64,000 nt of DNA from Pleodorina starrii. Its lineage: Eukaryota > Chlorophyta > Chlorophyceae > Chlamydomonadales > Volvocaceae. Location of the stretch: assembly GCA_030267565.1 (NCBI GenBank), contig BRXU01000031.1:992001-1056000 (forward strand). The letters run 5' to 3'. Of this stretch, positions 57,682-64,000 are shown in pieces. How positions within the stretch are numbered: the first letter of the stretch is position 1; each line of letters opens with the position of its first letter. The notes below the pieces were generated by a model. The model searched no databases. It saw only the letters and a list, made by a program, of their open reading frames with translations, and was not told the DNA's origin. Position numbers and translations under genes: made by a program.

Positions 57682-60600
57682 ATGGCAACCTCACCCACAC
57701 GCGGCGGGGCTGGCACGGACGGCTCCCCCGGCGGCGAGCGCGGGCCGCTCATCGGCGGCGAGGGCAAGGACATGGTGCATGACATGCTGGCGGCGGCGGG
57801 GCCCCAGGGCATCGCGCAAGTGCAGGAGGTGAGGTGGGGAGGAGCAGGGCCGGCCGTGGCGGGGCCCGCACCCACATCGTCACCGCTACCTCCCAAGGTC
57901 CAAGCCCTGTCTGCAGGCCGCGGGCGGACTCTGGGGTTGTTTGAGCCCCTGCTTTGGTGGCCTCGCCCGTCGGCAGGCGGCTTGTTTGGGCGTGGCGCGG
58001 GGGGTTGGGGTGTGCGCACCACGCATGGGCGTGTGCTTGGGAGGTGCGACTGTAGGGTGGCGTGCCTGAGGGTGTCACGGTACCCACCTTTGCTTGAAAA
58101 GGCAAAAGCTCACCCAGAGGAGAAGGTGCAGTTTGGGGGCGAGGCAAATTACGACATGTACGTGCGCTGGGCGGTGGTGGGCGCCTTTGCGCAGGCGTAC
58201 GGCACCCCGTGCCCATACCCGTTAAGTGACCTGCCGCCCTCGACTGACCGCAGGCCTGTCTGATGCCGTACCCACTTGTACGGCACCTTCTCGGGATGCT
58301 GGAGATCATGGACGTGACGCGGTCCGAGGTGAGTGCGCCGCAGGTGGTGGCTGTTGCGACGGGGGGGCGCTCTGGGGGCGAGGTGCCCCGCAACACCCCC
58401 GCAGGGAGGCCGGCAGCCGGGCAGCTGCGGCTGGACCCTCCTCGCCCTTGCCCCGCCCCGCCCAGCCCCCGCCACGTCGCTTCGCCCCGCCCGCCTCCCC
58501 GCCCTCACCACCTTAAACCACCCTCGACGCCTCCCTCCCACCCGCATCCGCCTGCTCAGGCCCACCGCGCGGTCCTTCAGCGCGCCAAGGAGCGGCTGCT
58601 GGGCCGGGTGGCTGCGCTGGACAGCCGGGGGGACAAGGCCAGGTTGGAGCGCCTGCTGGCGGCGTCCTTCACCTACCTGGGCATGGCGGACATGCGGGAG
58701 GTCAGAGAGGGGCGGAGGGGAGGGAGGGAGGGGGGCATGCGGGAGGGAGAGGGAGGGGGCCATGCGGGAGGTGTCCTAGCTGCCGCTTATCGCTCATACA
58801 CGAAGGGGGTGCGTGCGGGAGGGGGATTCATGCGGCGATCTGAGAGCGAGGCGCGGGAGGAGCGAGGTGCGAGGTACCCTCCCAATCGTCCCCCAATACT
58901 GTCCTCTCTCTCTTCCCTGGTGCTCCATCCGGGGTGGCTGTCCCCCTTACCCCCGCTCACACGCCCCCATACACACACGCGGCCCCAGGTTCCGCTGGCT
59001 GTGATGGAGCGTCTGGAGCGGGTGCCCGCGCAGCACCTCAAGCAGCTGGCGGCCGACACGGAGGTGTTCAAGATCCTACCGCCGGGGGTGCAGCGACAGG
59101 TGATGGGTGCGGGATGGGCGGGGGGCCGCGGGCGCATGGCGCTGCCGGGTGACGCCTCGGGGGCAAGGAGGCGTTGGTGTGGCGGGGTTCGAGGGGCTGG
59201 TGCGCCTCAGCCGCTTTTTTGTGGCAGGGGCTTTCCAGCACTCATGCCGGATCCAGTACGGGCAGTGTGGCAGGGGCTTGGCGGAGGGCCGCTGCAGGGA
59301 GGGCGTAACGACGCGCCATGGGAATGGATTGGAGGGCGAACAAGCCTGCAGCGAGGGAGGTTTGGTCGGTGTCTTGGATCAGCGGCGAGCGGTGATGTCT
59401 TCCTCCTAGGCGCACTTGAGAAAACCCCAACGCACGCGGCCATCAGGTGTGGGAGTACGACAAGAACCTGCTCCAGAATGACGCGCTGCCGCTGGTGGGC
59501 GCCTACAAGTACGAGACAGCCACCTACATGCGCGCACTGGCGGCGGACGAGTTCCTGCCTGCCGTACTGGCGGCGGCGCAGCGACTGGCCGTCACTCTCA
59601 CCGCTGCCGCGCCGCCGTCGGGGCCCCCCGGCGGCGGCGCCGCCGACCCCGACTCACTGGCCGGGCTGGGATCCAGCAGCCGCGGGCCCGGCGGCGGCGG
59701 CCGCGGGCCCGGCGGGACCAGGCACCGCGGCGGCGCTGGCGCGATGGCGGCCGCCGCGGCAGCGGGCGTGGTCGGGTCGCACCTGTTGGGTGGACCTGGC
59801 GGTGGCCCGGGCGGCGCCGGCGGGCCCGGTGGCGGCGGTGCGGTGGTTGGCATCACCCGCAAGATCCTGCGCAAGGGCTCCCGAATCACGCAGGCGCTCA
59901 AGGGCATGGTGGGCAGCAGCCCCAAGATCTACAACCAGGTAGGGGTGTGTGCGTTGGGGGCGCCGGGAGGAGGGGAAAGGGGTATTCACGGATGGGCCGG
60001 AGCCCCTGAGGCTGTGTGTGAGGCACCCCGCGCGACCGCAGCCATTTGTTGCCCCATGTACCCGCCCACGTACCTGCGCCGCCCTCCTCTTTCTTCCCCT
60101 TTCCCTCACCTCCTCCTCCTCCTCATCCGCCTCCTCCTCCTCCTCCTCATCCGCAGATCGTGGAATTGTGCACCGTCAAGTTCCGCGACGCCGAGGGGCT
60201 GTACGTAGGCGTACGGGAGTGCTCGTACGCAGCACTGCGCGCGCAGCTGCTCATGGCGCTGCACGACGACAACAATCCCGTGGCGCCCAGGGACAGGTGC
60301 GCGCGCGTTTGCCCCCCCCCCCCTTGCGGCTGCGGCTGCGGCTGCTCCTGGCGGTATGTGTTGTCGCGGCGGTGGTTCTGGAGCAGGTGCAGGTGTTGAG
60401 CAGCTGGTCACCTTACGCGGGCAGGTAGCTCTTTACCTGTTGTTCCAACTCCCATACTGGACCAAGGGAAGGCCGGGAAGCTGATGACAGCAGCGCCGCG
60501 CGGCGCGCGCCAACAGACGCACCGCCCCCGCCACGTCCACGTCCACTGCCGCGCTGCCCGCCTGGCGCTACTGCCGCTTCCGTTGCGCACACCTGTGCGG

Positions 60601-63600
60601 GTGCTGGTCTGCGCTCCCCAGGTGTCACGAGCTTGCCTGGACGCTGGACGCGGGCATCCGCAACGGCGGCCTCAGCGACAAGCACCTGGAGAAGCTGGGC
60701 AGCTTCTTCACGGAGATACTGGAGGTGCGCATGGGCGGGCGGGAATAGGGGGCGTGCGGCAGCAGGCGGGGCAGCAGGCGGACGGGCGGGGGGGGGCAGC
60801 AGGCAGTGTTTGTTTGATGGTGGTTGGTGAGTGTGACTGCCCTTGTTAGCTGCAGCGGATGGGTGAGGCCCTCCGCAATGAGAAGTCCCAGAGCTGGGCG
60901 AGGAGCAGGTGGAAGGACAAGCCTCCGGGGATGCTGACGGCGTGTGTGTGTGTGATGTGAACACCCCGGGGTGTGTGGTGGTATCGTACTGATGATGGCG
61001 GTAAAGGGGGAGGACGCCACGGACGTAGGTTAGCAAATCCATTCAAGATGGCGTTCCGTGTCGCTGCCGGTCGGGCTTCCACCTGTAACCCACAGGCCGC
61101 GGAGGAGTCGGACGGTCTGGGCTCCGGGAGCAGCAAGCGCCGTCGTGGCGCCACCGGGGCTCTCCCTGGAGCCACCGCCGGCCGCTCCAGGTGGGGCGGG
61201 CTGGTAGGAAAGAAGATACCACAGAGCGGGCTGGGGTCTGGGGTGGGGCGGGAAGAAGTCAGGACCGCAGTGGCGGGGGGTAGGGTAGGGTGCAGCCTGC
61301 AGCGTGGGTGGTGGCTGCGGCCGCCGCTGCTGCTGCTGCTGTGGTTGTCTTGTGGTGGCATCGGTGCTGTTTGGTGCCCTCACGGCGGGTGGCGTGTTGG
61401 ACAGCAGGGCGGCCCTCTCCCTGTCCAGCGAAGCGCTCGTGCCACAAGGGAAGGCCAGCGCGCACTTCCTGTCCAGCCCAGGCGAGACGGAGGCACGCGG
61501 ACAGCTTCCAGCTTCCTGCATGGTCATGCATCATCCGGGGTCGCGTCCTTGTTCAATGCCCCGGGCCGGGCCTTCGAACCCTTGAAACACCCGGATGTCC
61601 CCCGGATGTCCCGCGGATGTCCCGCGGATGTCCCGCCCCCCCTTGTCCGCAGGGACATTCGCGACGAGGCGGAGAGCGCGGGCGCGGGCGGCCACGGCGG
61701 CGGCGCGGGCGGTGTGGTGGAGCCGCTGCGGGTGCTGGGGGACGCGGGTCTGGTGCTGCGCGACCCCTCCGCGCTGCACCTGCTGGCGGCGCAGGCGCTG
61801 GCGCTGCTGCAGGCGAGTGTGTGTGTGTGTTAGTGTGTGGATCTCTTCTCATTTTGCGACTGGCGTTGCGCCCCAGGGAATGACATTGGATTGGGGCGGA
61901 AGTGCGCGCCTGGCTCAGCGACAGAGGGTTTTTCGACGTCCCAGCAGCTCACCTCCCTTCTGATGTTGGTTGGTTGTTCGCTTGTTCCCCCTCCCTCTGG
62001 TCGGGTCGGGTCGCAGTCCGAGGTGGTTGCTGCCGAGCGGCTGCCCCGCGACGTGCCCGACCTGGTGCTGGTGCTGCGGCTGATGCAGCTGGCGGTGGAG
62101 TGCCGAACCATGATGCGGGACAGGGCATACAGGTGGGCGGCAGGGGGCGCGGGCAGGGATGCTGCTGCGGCTGATGTAGTACCGAGGAGTAGTACTACGG
62201 TAGGTTATGCTTTTATTACTGTGCTGCTGCTGCTACAGCTACTAGTGCAACGGGTGCCCGCAGCCCGCCGTGCGCCAGGCCTGGTGCTTAGGTTCGCACT
62301 GCGAAGGACGGGCTCTCGGCCACTGCCAGTGCCGTCCTGCTCCTGCTCCTGCTCCTGCCGTATCTGTTCCGCGCTGGTCCTGTTGTCTTAGCCACTCAGT
62401 CCGTCAGCCAGCCAGCCACCAGCATGTATGTCGCCGCTAGGCTCACTTCCCCTCGCCCCGCTAGCCGCGCCCACTCCTGTCCTGGCCCCCACACTCCTTC
62501 CGGCACCCCTGTTCCGGCACCCCCGTCTCCGTCTCCGCTGCGGTATCTTCTTTTTACCCCTGTGCGCCCTCTCGCCGCGGCCGCAGGTACCCGGAGCCCG
62601 ACCGCACGGTGCTGCACGACCTGCTGCCCCTCATGGCCGCCATCCAAATCGACCACTACGCGGCGGCGGTGGCGGCCGCCGCCGCGGCGGCCGCGACGTC
62701 GAGCGCAGCAGCCGCTGGCGCGGCAGCGGGCGGCGCGGCGGCGGTAGCCGCCGCCGCCGCTGGCGGCGGCGCCGGCGGCATCGCCCAGGTGGGGCCTGAG
62801 GCCAACTCCATTGTGGATGACGTTGAGGTGGAGTTTCCTGATCAGGCGACAAAGACCAGGTGGGGACGGGTGCAGGGACAGGGGCACGGACAGGGGGAGT
62901 GAGAGGGGAGGTGCTGGCAGGTGGCACGGCGCTGGGGCTGGGCATCGTCGAGGGCGGTTGGGTTGTCGAGAGCAGCCCGGAGCCCAAGGGTTTCCTTCGG
63001 TATTTCGGCGTTCTTCGACGGCTTTCGCCGCGACCTGGCAGCGGTGCAGTTGCCGAGCCCTCGAAAGCTGGCGCTTCCGTCAGCGGCTTTGACGGATCGG
63101 GAAGGAGCCCCAAAAATGACTGCCGGGGTCTCCACTGGTAGCGAGCGCGTGGTGGCGAGAGCCTCCGTGCAGCGCGCCTGCGACGAACTCCCACCGGGCC
63201 AGCCGGCCTGCTTCCGCTGGAATGCCGCACCTATCCCGCCTGGAAAGCCATCGCGCCTCTGCCCACACTCCCACGGACACCTGCTTCCTCCCCGGCTTCT
63301 CGCTGCGGTCCGTGTTCCTTACCCCGCTCCTCCCCCTCCTCCTCCTCCTTTCTCCTCCAGGATCTATCAGGGTCTTCGCAGCAATGAGGTCGCCCGGAGA
63401 CTGCTCCAGGTGAGGGGGCGTCAGGTGGTCACGTGGGGCTCTGAGCACCACCGCAGACACATGTGTGTGTTCTGCCGCTAGGCGCACCGCCGCAGCACCG
63501 ACCCGGCGCCGCAACACGACCTGCCGTCCTGCCCTCTCGGTGGCCTCCGCCTCCGTCCCTTCGCTGCGGTATCTTCTTTTTTACCCCCGTGGCCTCCACT

Positions 63601-64000
63601 ACTCTCACCCCTGCTCGCGCGTGCAGACGTTTGCGTTGGAGCGACTCGCCCGAGCGGACTTCCTGGCGGCCACCAAGGTGAGTGTGTTTGCATGTGGGTG
63701 AGAGAGACTCAGGGAGGGAGGGAGGAATGGAGGAATGGAGGGAGGGAGGCATCTTTACATGTGGGGGTTGGTGGGAAGAGTGGGGGAGCGGTTGAAGCCG
63801 CGTGCGTGTCAGTCCTCCAGCTGGCGGCAGTTCGCCGCCATGGACTGCAGCAAGCCCTGCGTCCCCACAGCGCCGACCGCCCTCATCCCCGGGATCAACC
63901 AACCCCACCAACTCTCACCCGCACACACTCGGAGCCCTCACGTTCTCCACCTGTCCACCAGATACCGTCTGCCTGCCGCACCCGCAGCGACCCATCACAT
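57682..64000 (+). CDS. NELFB: NELF-B / COBRA1 homologue (negative elongation factor subunit B), 3' end outside window
   Basis: Thirteen exons placed: 57682-57828, 58254-58328, 58560-58700, 58989-59099, 59447-59938, 60157-60296, 60622-60724, 60850-60908, 61653-61812, 62017-62132, 62587-62859, 63361-63409, 63627-63677. All are in phase, giving 639 codons so far. No further exon could be assigned in 63678-64000. NELF-B is a helical-repeat subunit of the NELF complex, which with DSIF holds RNA polymerase II at promoter-proximal pauses in animals. Matching blocks: ERLLGRVAAL...LERLLAASF; LERVPAQHLKQLAADTEVF; ALRAQLLMALHD then C-H-E-L-A-W-T-L-D-A-G-I-R; VLRDPSALHLLA; RLPRDVPDLVLVLRLM; LHDLLPLMAAI. 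Gly-rich (exon 5) and Ala-rich (exon 11) insertions are lineage-specific. Exon 9 ends at a GC donor. The remaining C-terminal part of the family lies beyond the window. Confidence 0.87.
60115..60150. repeat. CTC trinucleotide tract before NELF-B exon 6
   Basis: Runs of CTC/TCC with a CTCATCCG interruption form an unusually long polypyrimidine tract directly upstream of the CCGCAG acceptor. Confidence 0.7.

Noticed and set aside
58263..59942. 559-codon plus-strand frame inside NELF-B
   Set aside because: It crosses several introns and changes relative phase to the conserved blocks; only parts coincide with true exons.

Overview
This window is nuclear DNA from a green alga of the Chlamydomonas/Volvox group. 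The basis is GC-rich coding sequence, dense short introns with GTGAG-type donors and CAG acceptors, TGTAA polyadenylation signals, Ala/Gly/Pro/Gln-rich insertions in conserved proteins, and a plastid-division gene. The species assignment is inference. No operon, CRISPR array or tRNA/rRNA gene was found.

Layout. (1) 1-9738, minus strand: a Ty3/gypsy-type LTR retrotransposon. Its Gag-Pol frame has no stop codon over about 3,246 codons and runs off the left edge. It carries Gag, a zinc knuckle, two retropepsin-like domains, an Arg/Ser-rich tract, RT, RNase H, a domain resembling a C5 DNA methyltransferase with degraded catalytic motifs, and integrase. (2) 9739-12508: leader/LTR or intergenic DNA plus a LINE ORF1-like fragment. 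(3) 12509-39850, plus strand: three tandem paralogues encoding secreted or membrane Reeler-DOMON-cytochrome b561 proteins. Genes A and C have two DOMON domains joined by a Pro-rich linker, and gene B has one. Every exon phase closes, giving 896, 698 and 884 aa. Intron 15 of gene C (3.35 kb) holds a minisatellite and a decayed LINE. (4) 39851-48537: repeat-rich DNA, with a segmental duplication of the 3' end of ARC6 and, between the two copies, a fold-back element (about 0.86 kb arms, telomere-like loop). (5) 48538-56477, minus strand: an 11-exon ARC6 gene (chloroplast division). (6) 56947-57243, plus: intronless MOZART1 (gamma-tubulin complex), divergent from ARC6. (7) 57682 to the right edge, plus: a homologue of NELF-B/COBRA1 (RNA polymerase II pausing), 13 exons placed, C-terminus outside the window.

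The DOMON-b561 cluster is a locally amplified family probably moving electrons across a membrane. ARC6, MOZART1 and NELF-B are single housekeeping-type genes with no obvious shared pathway. The most unusual items are the retrotransposon polyprotein with its dead methyltransferase-like and second protease-like domains, the NELF-B homologue in a green alga, and the duplication/fold-back structure abutting ARC6 exon 10.
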